Origin: Paraburkholderia diazotrophica | Lineage (GTDB): Bacteria > Pseudomonadota > Gammaproteobacteria > Burkholderiales > Burkholderiaceae | Assembly (NCBI RefSeq): GCF_900108945.1 | Contig: NZ_FNYE01000009.1 | Coordinates: 124,001 to 188,000 of the forward strand | Direction of reading: 5' to 3' | DNA: 64,000 nucleotides | In this document: one piece after another, positions 38,054 through 46,951 of the stretch | Numbering within the stretch: position 1 is the stretch's first letter | How the letters are laid out: each line of letters begins with the position of its first letter | Translations under genes and position numbers: made by a program | The notes under the pieces: model-generated | The model's input: the letters and a program-made list of their open reading frames with translations, nothing else | The model's database searches: none | Told to the model about the DNA's origin: nothing

Positions 38054-38575
38054 TCAGCGTTTGCGCGGTGGCTTCGCATTCAAAAACGGATTGAAGCCTT
38101 TGGGCGCTGGAGAATCAGCGGGCGCCTCGGCGGCACGACCGCTTGCGGGCCGAGCGCGCTGTTTCGATCGCTTCGGCGGACTCCGTCTGGCTGCGCCGAG
38201 CTGTTGCTCCAACGTGTCGTCGTGTTCTGGCGCCTCGCCTTCTTCGTCCTCGTTCGTATGCGCGGATAATGCGCCGGCATCGGATGCTGATTCACCACTC
38301 GTGCCGGCCGATCCGATATGCGCGATGACCTGCGCAAAATCGCGCGCGGCATTGCGCGGCGCGCGTCCTGGCATCATCGTCATCGCGACGATCTCGTGCA
38401 ACGTATGATCATCGGCCGAGCGAAGCTGGGGCTCGGCGTTCCAGTTCGCCTTCGCGCCGATGAATGCGGTCAACACGCGCTCGAGCACAGCCGGCGACAG
38501 CACGCCGCCGTCGTATAGCGCGACCACCGCCCGTTCGGCGGCGCGATACAGCGAGATCTCATCGCGCGTGGGCAT
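38054..38575 (-). CDS. Hypothetical protein with basic Pro-rich tail
   Basis: 173 residues from ATG 38575 (AAGGA upstream; a TTG at 38584 is the alternative). The N-terminal half is helical (SLYRAAERAVVALYDGGVL). The middle is acidic (NEDEEGEAPEHDD) and the C-terminus is basic and Pro-rich (KAPPRKR-like, ending NAKPPRKR). I do not recognise the family. The charge pattern suggests a nucleic-acid or scaffold role, but that is speculation. Confidence 0.6.
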   Translation of the reverse strand: MPTRDEISLYRAAERAVVALYDGGVLSPAVLERVLTAFIGAKANWNAEPQLRSADDHTLHEIVAMTMMPGRAPRNAARDFAQVIAHIGSAGTSGESASDAGALSAHTNEDEEGEAPEHDDTLEQQLGAARRSPPKRSKQRARPASGRAAEAPADSPAPKGFNPFLNAKPPRKR

Positions 38576-38650
38576 GATCCGCAATTCCTTCGCTCATCGC
38601 TGAGGTGGTGTCATGCCCACGCGCCCGACAGGGAAGCGGCCGCGCTTGCA

Positions 38651-38893
38651 TCACCCGCGTCTCACGTAGTGGTCCGACACGATGTTGCGTCGTTGAATCC
38701 ATGCGATCGCGAGTTCCATCGCCTGATCGCGAGCCTCCTGCGATTCGGCGAAATTACCGTCGACGCCGAGCGTCCGCGTCTCTCCGTCGCGGTCCGTGAC
38801 GATGGCTGCGGCCGCATAGCGACCGCCTTCCGCGGCCGTAACGACCGGCCGGATCACGCAACCACGGTACTCAGTAACGTCTTCCGTTTGCAT
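38651..38893 (-). CDS. Small hypothetical protein
   Basis: 80 residues with a strong GGGAGG site before ATG 38893. A compact alpha/beta pattern: YRGCVIRPVV, YAAAAIVTDRDGETR, then a helix QEARDQAMELAIAWIQRR. It resembles small conserved Burkholderia proteins without known function. Confidence 0.65.
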   Translation of the reverse strand: MQTEDVTEYRGCVIRPVVTAAEGGRYAAAAIVTDRDGETRTLGVDGNFAESQEARDQAMELAIAWIQRRNIVSDHYVRRG

Positions 38894-39220
38894 GTTGCCT
38901 CCCGGTAGCCAAAGAAACGCTGTCGTGACGCATTGCGCGAACTTCGAATCAGACAGCGCATCGGGTCGGGCGCAAATCCCGCGCCTGACCCAATGCGCTG
39001 CGCCGCGTTCATCGGAAAGCGAGCCGCCCGTTCGCCGTGAATCAGCCGTTGCGAATCGACGGCCACGACAGCACGCTTCAAATCAGAGGGTTAACCCGCT
39101 CGCGACAACAATCCTTTCCTCGCAACCGTCTTAATCTTAAGCGGTTACATACCTAGACTGTCGTCACTGATTACGAACAAGGCTGTTCGTAAAAGACCGA
39201 AGCAAAGTCTGGAGGTAGTC
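38894..39220. other. Gap before the DUF4148 gene
   Basis: 327 bases without a gene. Its right part contains a hairpin at 39171-39192 and presumably the promoter of the DUF4148 gene; TAGACT at 39154-39159 could be a weak -10. Confidence 0.5.
39171..39192 (+). promoter_or_regulatory. Perfect hairpin or operator in the DUF4148 leader
   Basis: TTACGAACA (39171-39179), AGGC, TGTTCGTAA (39184-39192): a perfect 9-bp inverted repeat about 30 bases before the start codon. It may be a 5' UTR hairpin or a binding site for a dimeric regulator. Confidence 0.45.
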
Positions 39221-39529
39221 ATGAAGTCCCTGATTCAAGCCGTTGTCGTTGCCGCTGCACTTGCCGCTCCCGTCGCCGCGTTCGCGCAGTCGAACCAGCC
39301 CGTCACGCGTGCACAGGTGCGTGCCGAGCTGATCCAGCTCGAAAAGGCCGGCTACAACCCGTCACGTGGCGAAGATCCGCATTACCCCGCCGACATCCAG
39401 GCTGCCGAAGCCAAAGTGGCAGCGCAGAATGCCGCGACGGGCGTCGGCGGCGTGACGAGCGGCTCGGCGGCTGCAGACCGCCCGGCTGTGTCGCAGGCCG
39501 ACTGGAACGCGATGTACAACCGTCCCTGA
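39221..39529 (+). CDS. DUF4148 secreted small protein
   Basis: 102 residues: a Sec signal peptide (cleavage after AAFAQ) followed by the DUF4148 core. That core is recognised from VTRAQVRAELIQLEKAGYNPSRGEDPHYPADIQAAEAKV. This family is abundant in Burkholderiaceae, periplasmic, and without known function. GGAGGTAG lies before the ATG. Confidence 0.9.
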   Translation: MKSLIQAVVVAAALAAPVAAFAQSNQPVTRAQVRAELIQLEKAGYNPSRGEDPHYPADIQAAEAKVAAQNAATGVGGVTSGSAAADRPAVSQADWNAMYNRP

Positions 39530-39660
39530 CATGGGCTTGCGCAAGCGTCCGAAAGGACAGCGATCGCATCCTGTCGTCGCTGAATCATCGCTGCCTTGAA
39601 CGCGCGGCCCGTCCGCGCGGCATCGTTTAGAAAAGGGCTCGCTATAGCGTAACGACACGC

Positions 39661-39719
39661 GTGAGAACACGCGTGAAAGCACGGTGAGAACGCATGCGAC
39701 AACGCGCGTGAGAACACGA
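39661..39719. repeat. Degenerate 12-bp minisatellite
   Basis: Five units with a period of 12 bases (one of 11): GTGAGAACACGC, GTGAAAGCACG, GTGAGAACGCAT, GCGACAACGCGC and GTGAGAACACGA. The frame is not conserved as protein. Confidence 0.7.
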
Positions 39720-39771
39720 TAGCGGGCCTGACATGTCGAATACCTCCGCCGTCGGGCTCCTTCGATGGCTT

Positions 39772-39802
39772 CGCACAGACCTTCGTGGTCTGTGCGCTTT
39801 TT
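39772..39802 (+). terminator. Strong intrinsic terminator without an adjacent gene
   Basis: CGCACAGACC (39772-39781), loop TTCGT, GGTCTGTGCG (39787-39796), then CTTTTT. This is a perfect 10-bp stem with a T-run. The nearest upstream plus-strand stop is 243 bases away, so it either ends a long 3' UTR or a separate small RNA. Confidence 0.8.
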
Positions 39803-39828
39803 GAAGCACACACTTTTTGAAGCACACA
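39797..39828. repeat. 16-bp perfect tandem duplication
   Basis: CTTTTTGAAGCACACA occurs twice in succession (39797-39812 and 39813-39828), starting inside the T-run of the terminator. The duplication thus copied the terminator tail. Confidence 0.85.
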
Positions 39829-40166
39829 TCTAGCGGTTTTATTCGCCGCGATGTGTAGCGATCCCAGTCGATCAGCCAGCACGCACAGGTGTAGCCACGC
39901 GTCATCGAACTGTCCTCACTCGATCTGTCGAGCACGAACTCCAACGTCCACCGCAATTCCCGCGACGTTGCTTTCTGTTTGTCGGCCTTTCGTTTGCACC
40001 CGAAAGATCTCATCTCCCGAACATGGCAGAACCGCCATTTTCGCGTCATCGGTTTGTTGGGGCTTACGCACTAGCATGAACACCAGGTTGCCGCGGACGC
40101 GCAGAGAAAAGTGACGCCGCTGCCGGACGTCACCATCGCGCGTTCATAACGGATACCCAGGCCTGT

Positions 40167-43100
40167 ATGTGGATCGTCAATCTCGCATTGAAGCGGCCGT
40201 ACACGTTCATCGTGATGGCCATCCTGATCGTGCTGGCGACGCCCTTCGTGTTGTTCACGACGCCAGTCGACGTGCTGCCCGAAATCAACATCCCCGTCGT
40301 CAGCATCATCTGGAACTACACCGGCCTGTCCGCCGAGGACATGGCCAATCGCATTACGTCCGTCAACGAGCGCAGCCTGACGACGACGGTCAACGACATC
40401 GAGCACATCGAGTCGCAATCGCTCGCGGGCATCGCGATCATCAAGTTGTTCCTGCAGCCGAACGCGAACATCCAGACGGCGATCGCGCAAACGGTCGCCG
40501 TCGAGCAGGCGCAGCTGAAGCAGATGCCGCCGGGCGCGACGCCGCCGCTCGTGATCAGCTATTCGGCTTCGAGCATTCCCGTGATTCAACTGGGCCTGTC
40601 GAGCACGCGGCTCTCCGAGCAGGACCTCAACGACACGGCGCTCAACTTCCTGCGTCCGCAGCTCGTCACGATTCCGGGCGCTGCCGTGCCGTATCCGTAT
40701 GGCGGCAAGACGCGCCTGATCTCCGTCGATCTCGACACGCGCGCGATGCTCGCGAAAGGGCTGACGCCTCTCGATGTCGTCAACGCGGTCAACGCGCAGA
40801 ACCTGATCCTGCCGACGGGCACCGCGAAGATCGGGCCAAAGGAATACACGATCAACATGAACGGTTCGCCGACGACGGTCGCGGGCCTGAACGAAATTCC
40901 CGTGCGCACGGTGAACGGCGCGACGACTTATCTGCGCGAAGTCGCGCATGTGCGCGACGGCTTTTCTCCGCAGACAAACGTCGTGCGCGAAAACGGCCGG
41001 CGTGGCGTGCTCATTTCGATCCTGAAGACGGGCAGCGCATCGACGCTTTCGATCGTCAACGCGTTGCATGCGCTTCTGCCGAATGCGACAGCGGCGCTGC
41101 CGCCCGATCTCAAGGTCACGCCGCTGTTCGATCAGTCGGTGTTCGTGAAGGCCGCGATTCGCGGCGTGGTGCGCGAAGCCGTGATCGCCGCCGCGCTGAC
41201 GGCCGCGATGATTCTGCTTTTTCTCGGCAACTGGCGCAGCACCTGCATCATCGCCATTTCGATTCCACTTTCGATCCTCACTTCGCTGATCGCGCTGCAT
41301 GCGCTCGGGCAGACGATCAACATCATGACGCTGGGCGGTCTCGCGCTCGCGGTCGGCATCCTGGTCGACGACGCGACGGTCACGATCGAGAACATCGAGC
41401 GCCATCTGCATATGGGCACGAATCTGCATGATGCGATTCTCGACGGCGCGGGCGAGATCGCGATTCCCGCGCTCGTGTCGACGCTGTGCATCTGCATCGT
41501 GTTCGTGCCGATGTTCTTCCTGACGGGCGTCGCGCGCTATCTGTTCGTGCCGCTCGCGGAAGCCGTCGTGTTCGCGATGCTCGCATCGTATGTGCTGTCG
41601 AGAACGCTGGTGCCGACGCTCGCAATGCTGCTGATGGGCCACGCGCACAAGCGCGACCCGCATGCCAGGCCGAATCTGTTCATGCGCCTGTACCGCCGCT
41701 TCGACTCCAGGTTCGAGACGATGCGTGCGGCGTACATCATGGTCCTGAGCAGTCTGCTTGTGCGACGCCGGTTGTTCGGCTCGATGTTCCTCGCGTTCTG
41801 CGTGCTCTCGCTGGGCCTCGCGCTCGTGCTCGGCGAGGACTTCTTTCCGCGCGTCGACGCGGGCCAGATACGTTTGCACATGCGCGCGCCGACGGGCACG
41901 CGGATCGAAGAAACGGCGCGGCTGGCGGACGAGGTCGAGAAGGTGGTGCGCGAGGTCATTCCCGCGAACGAACTGGGCACCGTGCTCGACAATCTGGGCC
42001 TGCCGTATAGCGGCATCAATCTTTCGTACAGCAATGCGGGCACCATCGGCACGCTCGACGGCGAAATCCTGCTCGCGCTGAACGAGGACCACAAGCCGAG
42101 CCTCGGCTATATCGACCGTTTGCGCGCGTTGTTGCCGCAACGTTTTCCCGGCACCGAGTTCTTCTTTCAGCCCGCCGATATCGTCACGCAGATTCTCAAC
42201 TTCGGTTTGCCCGCCGCGATCGACGTGCAGATCGTCGGGTCGAATCAGGAAGGCAATCTCGAGACTGCGCGAAAGCTGTTGAAGCAGATTCGCACGATTC
42301 CGGGCGCCGTCGATGCGCACATCCAGCAAAAGCTCGACGAGCCCGTCATCAGTCTGCAGATGGACCGCACGCGCATGCAGCAGCTCAATCTCAACGCGAA
42401 CAACGTCGCGCAGAACGTGCTGGTCTCGCTGTCGGGCAGCACGCAGACGTCGCCGGGATTCTGGTTCAATCCGCGCAACGGCGTCGAATACAACGTTGCC
42501 GTGCAGACGCCGCAATATCAGATCTCGTCCGTCGATCAACTGCTGCGCACGCCTGTATCGGCGACATCGACCGCGCCGACGCAACTGCTCGGCAATCTCG
42601 TGCAGGTCTCGCCGCAGACCCAGTTCGCGATGGTCACGCATTACAACATCCGTCCCGTGATCGACGTGTATGTGAGCGTGGAAGGGCGCGATCTCGGCGG
42701 CGTCGACGCGCAGGTCCAGAAGCTCGTCGATCAGGCGCGCGCGTCGCTGCCGCGCGGCAGCGGCATCACGATACGCGGTCAGGTCCAGACGATGCGCACG
42801 TCGTATTTCGGGCTCGGCATCGGCGTCGCGATGGCGATCGTGCTCGTCTATCTGCTGATCGTCGTGAACTTCCAGTCGTGGATCGATCCCCTCATCATCG
42901 TCAGCGCGTTGCCGGCGGCGCTGGCGGGCATCGTGTGGATGCTGTTCCTCACGGGCACGCATCTGAGCGTGCCCGCGTTGACGGGCGCGATCATGACGAT
43001 GGGTGTCGCGACGGCGAACAGCATTCTGATGGTCGCGTTCGCGCGCCAGCGTCTGACGGCGGGCGCGCCGCCGTTGACGGCCGCACTCGAAGCGGGCGCG

Positions 43101-43418
43101 AGCCGGATCAGACCCGTGCTGATGACGGCATTCGCGATGATCATCGGCATGATTCCGATGGCGCTCGGACTCGGCGAAGGCGCGGAACAGAACGCGCCGC
43201 TTGGGCGCGCGGTGATCGGCGGGCTGCTGTTCGCAACGGTGTCGACGCTTTTCTTCGTGCCGCTGCTGTTCGCGGGCATCCATAGCCGGCTCGCGCATCG
43301 CAACGCACGGCGCGAGCACGACAATCAATCAGAGGACCGCGACGCTCATGAACGAGATCAGCGACACGACCGAAACGGAAACGGACACAGCTCGACGACG
43401 GACGGCCGAGATGACTGA
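40167..43418 (+). CDS. RND efflux transporter, inner-membrane pump
   Basis: 1083 residues of the AcrB/MexB superfamily. It shows the N-terminal helix and the DVLPEINIPVV porter entry, two large periplasmic loops and about 12 membrane helices. The proton-relay aspartates are visible in GILVDDATVTIENIERH (helix 4). The C-terminal block MTMGVATANSILMVAFA follows. It exports toxic solutes with proton influx in complex with the next two proteins. Its substrate is unknown. The following gene overlaps its 3' end by 71 bases, so expression is coupled. Confidence 0.93.
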   Translation: MWIVNLALKRPYTFIVMAILIVLATPFVLFTTPVDVLPEINIPVVSIIWNYTGLSAEDMANRITSVNERSLTTTVNDIEHIESQSLAGIAIIKLFLQPNANIQTAIAQTVAVEQAQLKQMPPGATPPLVISYSASSIPVIQLGLSSTRLSEQDLNDTALNFLRPQLVTIPGAAVPYPYGGKTRLISVDLDTRAMLAKGLTPLDVVNAVNAQNLILPTGTAKIGPKEYTINMNGSPTTVAGLNEIPVRTVNGATTYLREVAHVRDGFSPQTNVVRENGRRGVLISILKTGSASTLSIVNALHALLPNATAALPPDLKVTPLFDQSVFVKAAIRGVVREAVIAAALTAAMILLFLGNWRSTCIIAISIPLSILTSLIALHALGQTINIMTLGGLALAVGILVDDATVTIENIERHLHMGTNLHDAILDGAGEIAIPALVSTLCICIVFVPMFFLTGVARYLFVPLAEAVVFAMLASYVLSRTLVPTLAMLLMGHAHKRDPHARPNLFMRLYRRFDSRFETMRAAYIMVLSSLLVRRRLFGSMFLAFCVLSLGLALVLGEDFFPRVDAGQIRLHMRAPTGTRIEETARLADEVEKVVREVIPANELGTVLDNLGLPYSGINLSYSNAGTIGTLDGEILLALNEDHKPSLGYIDRLRALLPQRFPGTEFFFQPADIVTQILNFGLPAAIDVQIVGSNQEGNLETARKLLKQIRTIPGAVDAHIQQKLDEPVISLQMDRTRMQQLNLNANNVAQNVLVSLSGSTQTSPGFWFNPRNGVEYNVAVQTPQYQISSVDQLLRTPVSATSTAPTQLLGNLVQVSPQTQFAMVTHYNIRPVIDVYVSVEGRDLGGVDAQVQKLVDQARASLPRGSGITIRGQVQTMRTSYFGLGIGVAMAIVLVYLLIVVNFQSWIDPLIIVSALPAALAGIVWMLFLTGTHLSVPALTGAIMTMGVATANSILMVAFARQRLTAGAPPLTAALEAGASRIRPVLMTAFAMIIGMIPMALGLGEGAEQNAPLGRAVIGGLLFATVSTLFFVPLLFAGIHSRLAHRNARREHDNQSEDRDAHERDQRHDRNGNGHSSTTDGRDD

Positions 43419-44646
43419 GAAGACGCATTCTTCGCTAGCGATTCCCGCGCGCGAAACGGAAGACGGCCACGCGCTGCCGCCACGCCATCTCGAATGGCGG
43501 CGCGCGAAAATCGCCGTCCTGGTCGTGCTGATTCTGCTCGCCATCGGCGCGTTGCGCACGGTCGTGGCGAACATCATGCAAAACCGCTCGGTCGTGCAGA
43601 TGACGCAGCAAAACGCGAAGCAGTATGTCGATGTCGTCACGCCGAAGGACAACGACGGCAGCAACGTGACGGTGTTGCCGGGCACGCTGCGCGGCTATGT
43701 CGAGTCGCCGATCTATGCGCGGGCGACGGGTTATCTGCTGCACTGGTACGCCGACATCGGCGCGCGCGTGAAGGAAGGGCAACTGCTCGCCGAACTCGAT
43801 ACGCCCGAGATCGATCAGGAGCTCGCGCAGGCCGTCGCGCAGCGCGATCAGATCCAGTCGAGCCTCGGGCTCGCGAAGAGTTCGTTCGAGCGCTGGCAGC
43901 AATTGCGTCAGCGCGATGCCGTCTCGCAACAGGAACTCGACGAGAGGCAAAGCACGTATCTGCAGGACGTCGCGAATCTCGCCGCCGCCGAGGCCAACGT
44001 GAAGCGCTTGCGTCAGCTCGAAGGCTTCAAGCGGATCGTCGCGCCGTTCGCGGGCGTGGTTACGCAGCGCAACGTCGATGTCGGCGATCTGATCGACGCG
44101 GGCAGCGGCACGAGCCGCGCGCTCTTCGCGCTCGCGCAGTCCGATCCGTTGCGCGTGTATGTGCAATTGCCGCAGGCCTACGCGCAGAACATCAAGGTCG
44201 GCGAGGACGTCGTCGTGACTCAGGCCGAGTTGCCGGGGCAGCAGTTCAATGGCCGCATCACGAACATCTCCGGTGCGATCGACGTGACCACGCGTTCGCT
44301 GCAAATCGAAGTGACGTTGCGCAATCCGGATGGCAAGCTGCGGCCGGGCGCCTATGTGCAGGTGGCGCTGCCGTCGGGCGCGCGCGCGCAACTGACGGTG
44401 CCGGGCAATGCGCTGCTGTTTCGCGCGGAAGGTCCGCGGCTCGCCGTTGTGGACAGCAATGGCGTCGTGCATCTGCGCAAGGTCGTGATCGCGCAGGACC
44501 TTGGGCAAACGCTCGAAATCGAAAGCGGCATCGAGCCGAACGACCGCGTGATCATCAACCCCAGCGATTCGATCAACGACGGCGACCATGTCGAAGTGAT
44601 GCGTTCGCAGACGCCGTCGCAGTCCACGGGTAAGGCGGCATCGTGA
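43348..44646 (+). CDS. RND efflux periplasmic adaptor (membrane fusion protein)
   Basis: 432 residues. An N-terminal membrane anchor (about 52-70) follows an unusually long charged cytoplasmic start rich in Thr and Glu (MNEISDTTETETDT). Then come a lipoyl half-motif, a coiled-coil hairpin (DQELAQAVAQRDQIQ...; EANVKRLRQLE), the second lipoyl half (APFAGVVTQRNVDVGDLIDAG) and a beta-barrel domain. ATG 43348 has AGAGGA upstream; ATG 43411 would remove the extra N-terminal piece and give an 8-base overlap. The protein bridges the pump and the outer-membrane channel. Confidence 0.92.
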   Translation: MNEISDTTETETDTARRRTAEMTEKTHSSLAIPARETEDGHALPPRHLEWRRAKIAVLVVLILLAIGALRTVVANIMQNRSVVQMTQQNAKQYVDVVTPKDNDGSNVTVLPGTLRGYVESPIYARATGYLLHWYADIGARVKEGQLLAELDTPEIDQELAQAVAQRDQIQSSLGLAKSSFERWQQLRQRDAVSQQELDERQSTYLQDVANLAAAEANVKRLRQLEGFKRIVAPFAGVVTQRNVDVGDLIDAGSGTSRALFALAQSDPLRVYVQLPQAYAQNIKVGEDVVVTQAELPGQQFNGRITNISGAIDVTTRSLQIEVTLRNPDGKLRPGAYVQVALPSGARAQLTVPGNALLFRAEGPRLAVVDSNGVVHLRKVVIAQDLGQTLEIESGIEPNDRVIINPSDSINDGDHVEVMRSQTPSQSTGKAAS

Positions 44647-46268
44647 ACACGCTCGTACACGCCGCGCGTATCCGCACGATCGGCACGATGGCACTTGCGC
44701 TCGTGCTATGCGCGTGCACGATCGGCCCCGACTACAAGGCGCCGCTGACGGACGCGCCGCCCACGTGGCACACGGATTCGTACTGGCGTCTCGCGCAGCC
44801 CTCGCACGCGCCGCTCGCGTCGGACTGGTGGAAGTCATTCGGCGATGCGACGCTCGACGGTCTCGAAACGCAGGCGCTCGCGCAGAACCAGACGCTCGCC
44901 GCGGCCAGCGCGCATTATGCGCAGGCCCGCGCGACGCTCGCCAACACGCGCGCGCAACGTGTTCCCGAAGTCGATCTGTCGGCGTCGGCGGCGCGCCAGA
45001 GAACATCGAAAAACCGGCCTCTGACGAATTACGCGTCGCCGAATCAATCGACGGTGCAGAACAATCTGCAGCTCGGCGCGACGATCAACTATGACGTCGA
45101 CCTGTTCGGCCGCATACGTCGCGAAGTGGAAGGCGCGCAGGCATCGGCGGAGCAGTCGCGCGACGATCTCGCGAACGCGCGGCTCGTGCTTTCCACTGAT
45201 CTCGCCACCGATTATTTCTCGCTGCGCGAACTCGACGCGGAAATCGACGTGCTGAACCGTTCGGTGCAACTGCAACAGAAGGCGCTCGATTACGTCACGA
45301 CGGAGCACGATCTCGGTTCCGTTTCGGGGCTCGACGTGTTGCAGCAGAAGTCGCTGCTCGATCAGACACGCGTGCAGGCGCAACTGCTCGTGACGCAGCG
45401 CGATCAGTTCGAGCATGCGATCGCGGCGCTCGTCGCGGTGCCCGCGCCGCAGTTTGCGATCGAGCCCAAGGTGGTCGACTATCACGTGCCGACGATTCCG
45501 CTCGGACTGCCGAGCGATGTGCTTCAGCGGCGTCCCGATATTGCATCGGCGGAACGCGCGATGGCGGCCGCCAACGCGCAGATCGGCGTCGCGAAGGCGG
45601 CGTTCTTTCCGAGCCTGACGCTGACGCCCGGCATCGGCTGGCAGAGCACCGAGTTCGCGAATCTGATCAGCGCGCCGAGCCTCATGTGGTCGCTCGGCGC
45701 GGCGCTCAGTCAGGTCGTGTTCGACGGCGGCCGGCGCGCGGCCAACGTCGACTTTGCGAGCGCCGGTTATCAGGCCGCGCAGGCGAATTACCGGCAGTCC
45801 GTGCTCACCGCGTTCCAGCAGGTGCAGGACGGCATCACGGGGCTGTCCGTGCTCGACAGCGCCGCCGCGCAGTCGCGCGATGCCGTCGCCGATGCGCAGC
45901 GCCTGCTCTCGCTCGCCAACGATCGCTATTCGGGCGGGCTCGTCGCCTATCTCGACGTGATCACCGCGCAGCAGTCGCTGCTGACGAGCCAGCGCCAGGA
46001 CGTGCAGATTCACGGACAGCAGATGACGACATCCGTCGCGCTCGTGAAGGCGCTGGGCGGCGGATGGGACGTGCAGGAGACAGGCGCGCAGCCCGCGCCC
46101 GCCGATGCGGCGAACAATCTCGCGCCATCCGCCGCGCGCGCCGGACTGACGCGAACGGATGCGCATCGGCAGACGTCATGCCGGATGAAGGGTGACATAG
46201 GCACCGGGCTCAACACGTTTGGAAAGCCTACTTATAATGATCGAGAGAAGAGAGAGGAGCGCCCATGA
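44643..46268 (+). CDS. Outer-membrane efflux lipoprotein (NodT/OprM family)
   Basis: 541 residues from a GTG start overlapping the adaptor stop (GTGA). The signal peptide ends in a lipobox with LVLCAC (C23 or C25), so the protein is a lipoprotein. Two OEP repeats follow, with GLPSDVLQRRPDI in the second. The C-terminal about 50 residues (after KALGGGWD) are an extra polar tail. Its last part is encoded by DNA that also holds a promoter for the next gene, so the tail may be dictated by that element. It forms the TolC-like exit duct of the pump. Confidence 0.92.
   Translation: MNTLVHAARIRTIGTMALALVLCACTIGPDYKAPLTDAPPTWHTDSYWRLAQPSHAPLASDWWKSFGDATLDGLETQALAQNQTLAAASAHYAQARATLANTRAQRVPEVDLSASAARQRTSKNRPLTNYASPNQSTVQNNLQLGATINYDVDLFGRIRREVEGAQASAEQSRDDLANARLVLSTDLATDYFSLRELDAEIDVLNRSVQLQQKALDYVTTEHDLGSVSGLDVLQQKSLLDQTRVQAQLLVTQRDQFEHAIAALVAVPAPQFAIEPKVVDYHVPTIPLGLPSDVLQRRPDIASAERAMAAANAQIGVAKAAFFPSLTLTPGIGWQSTEFANLISAPSLMWSLGAALSQVVFDGGRRAANVDFASAGYQAAQANYRQSVLTAFQQVQDGITGLSVLDSAAAQSRDAVADAQRLLSLANDRYSGGLVAYLDVITAQQSLLTSQRQDVQIHGQQMTTSVALVKALGGGWDVQETGAQPAPADAANNLAPSAARAGLTRTDAHRQTSCRMKGDIGTGLNTFGKPTYNDREKREERP
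46210..46238 (+). promoter_or_regulatory. Internal promoter before the response regulator
   Basis: TCAACA (46210-46215, 4 of 6 to -35) and a perfect TATAAT (46233-46238) are separated by 17 bases, 27 bases before the regulator ATG and inside the 3' end of the channel gene. It would allow the two-component system to be expressed without the pump. Confidence 0.6.
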
Positions 46269-46951
46269 AGCTGCTCATCGTGGAGGATGAATTCAAGGTC
46301 GTCGATTATCTGCGTCGCGGCCTGACGGAACAGGGCTGGGTGGTCGACGTCGCGCTCGACGGCGAAGAGGGCCTGCATCTCGCGTCCGAGTTCGACTACG
46401 ACATCATCGTGCTCGACGTGATGCTGCCCAAGCGCGACGGCATCAGCGTGCTGAAGGCGCTGCGCATGCGCAAGTCGACGCCCGTCATCATGCTCACCGC
46501 GCGCGATCACGTGAACGACCGCGTGCGCGGCCTGCGCGAAGGCGCCGACGACTATCTGACGAAACCCTTTTCGTTTCTCGAACTGGTCGAGCGTCTGCAT
46601 GCGCTTGCACGGCGTACGCGCGTGCAGGAGTCGACGCTGATCTGCATCGGCGATCTGTATGTCGATCTGATCGGCAGGCGCGCGACGCGCGGCGGCGTGC
46701 GGCTCGATCTGACCGCGAAGGAGTTCCAGTTGCTTAGCGTGCTCGCGCGTCGGCAAGGCGATATCCTGTCGAAAGCGATGATCACCGAACTGGTCTGGGA
46801 CGTGAACTTCGACAGCCACACGAACGTCGTCGAGACGGCCATCAAGCGGCTGCGTGCGAAACTCGACGGCCCGTTTCCCACCAAGCTGCTGCATACGATG
46901 CGCGGCATGGGCTATGTGCTCGAAGTGCGCGAGGAAGCAGAGGCATCATGA
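46265..46951 (+). CDS. OmpR-family response regulator
   Basis: 228 residues: a receiver (acidic pair E7-D8, phospho-Asp D51 in VLDVMLP, Lys in LTKPFSF) and a C-terminal winged-helix DNA-binding domain (about 128-224). It belongs to the CzcR/CusR/CopR-like heavy-metal subgroup. It starts within the last codons of the channel gene (ATGA) and its stop overlaps the kinase start (ATGA). It most likely controls the pump operon. A GAGAGGAG site precedes it. Confidence 0.93.
   Translation: MKLLIVEDEFKVVDYLRRGLTEQGWVVDVALDGEEGLHLASEFDYDIIVLDVMLPKRDGISVLKALRMRKSTPVIMLTARDHVNDRVRGLREGADDYLTKPFSFLELVERLHALARRTRVQESTLICIGDLYVDLIGRRATRGGVRLDLTAKEFQLLSVLARRQGDILSKAMITELVWDVNFDSHTNVVETAIKRLRAKLDGPFPTKLLHTMRGMGYVLEVREEAEAS

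Larger units (their letters stand above)
39530..40166. other. Repeat-rich gap before the RND operon
   Basis: 637 bases without a supported gene. From left to right: a short GC hairpin (39601-39619), a 12-bp minisatellite (39661-39719), a strong terminator (39772-39802) and a 16-bp tandem duplication (39797-39828). About 340 bases of non-coding DNA then lead to the RND pump gene. Confidence 0.6.

Noticed and set aside
40071..43328. Very long open frame (1085 codons) antisense to the RND pump gene
   Set aside because: It mirrors the pump gene on the other strand. The product is an Arg/His/Asp-rich low-complexity chain typical of antisense frames in GC-rich DNA, while the plus strand encodes a clear RND pump.
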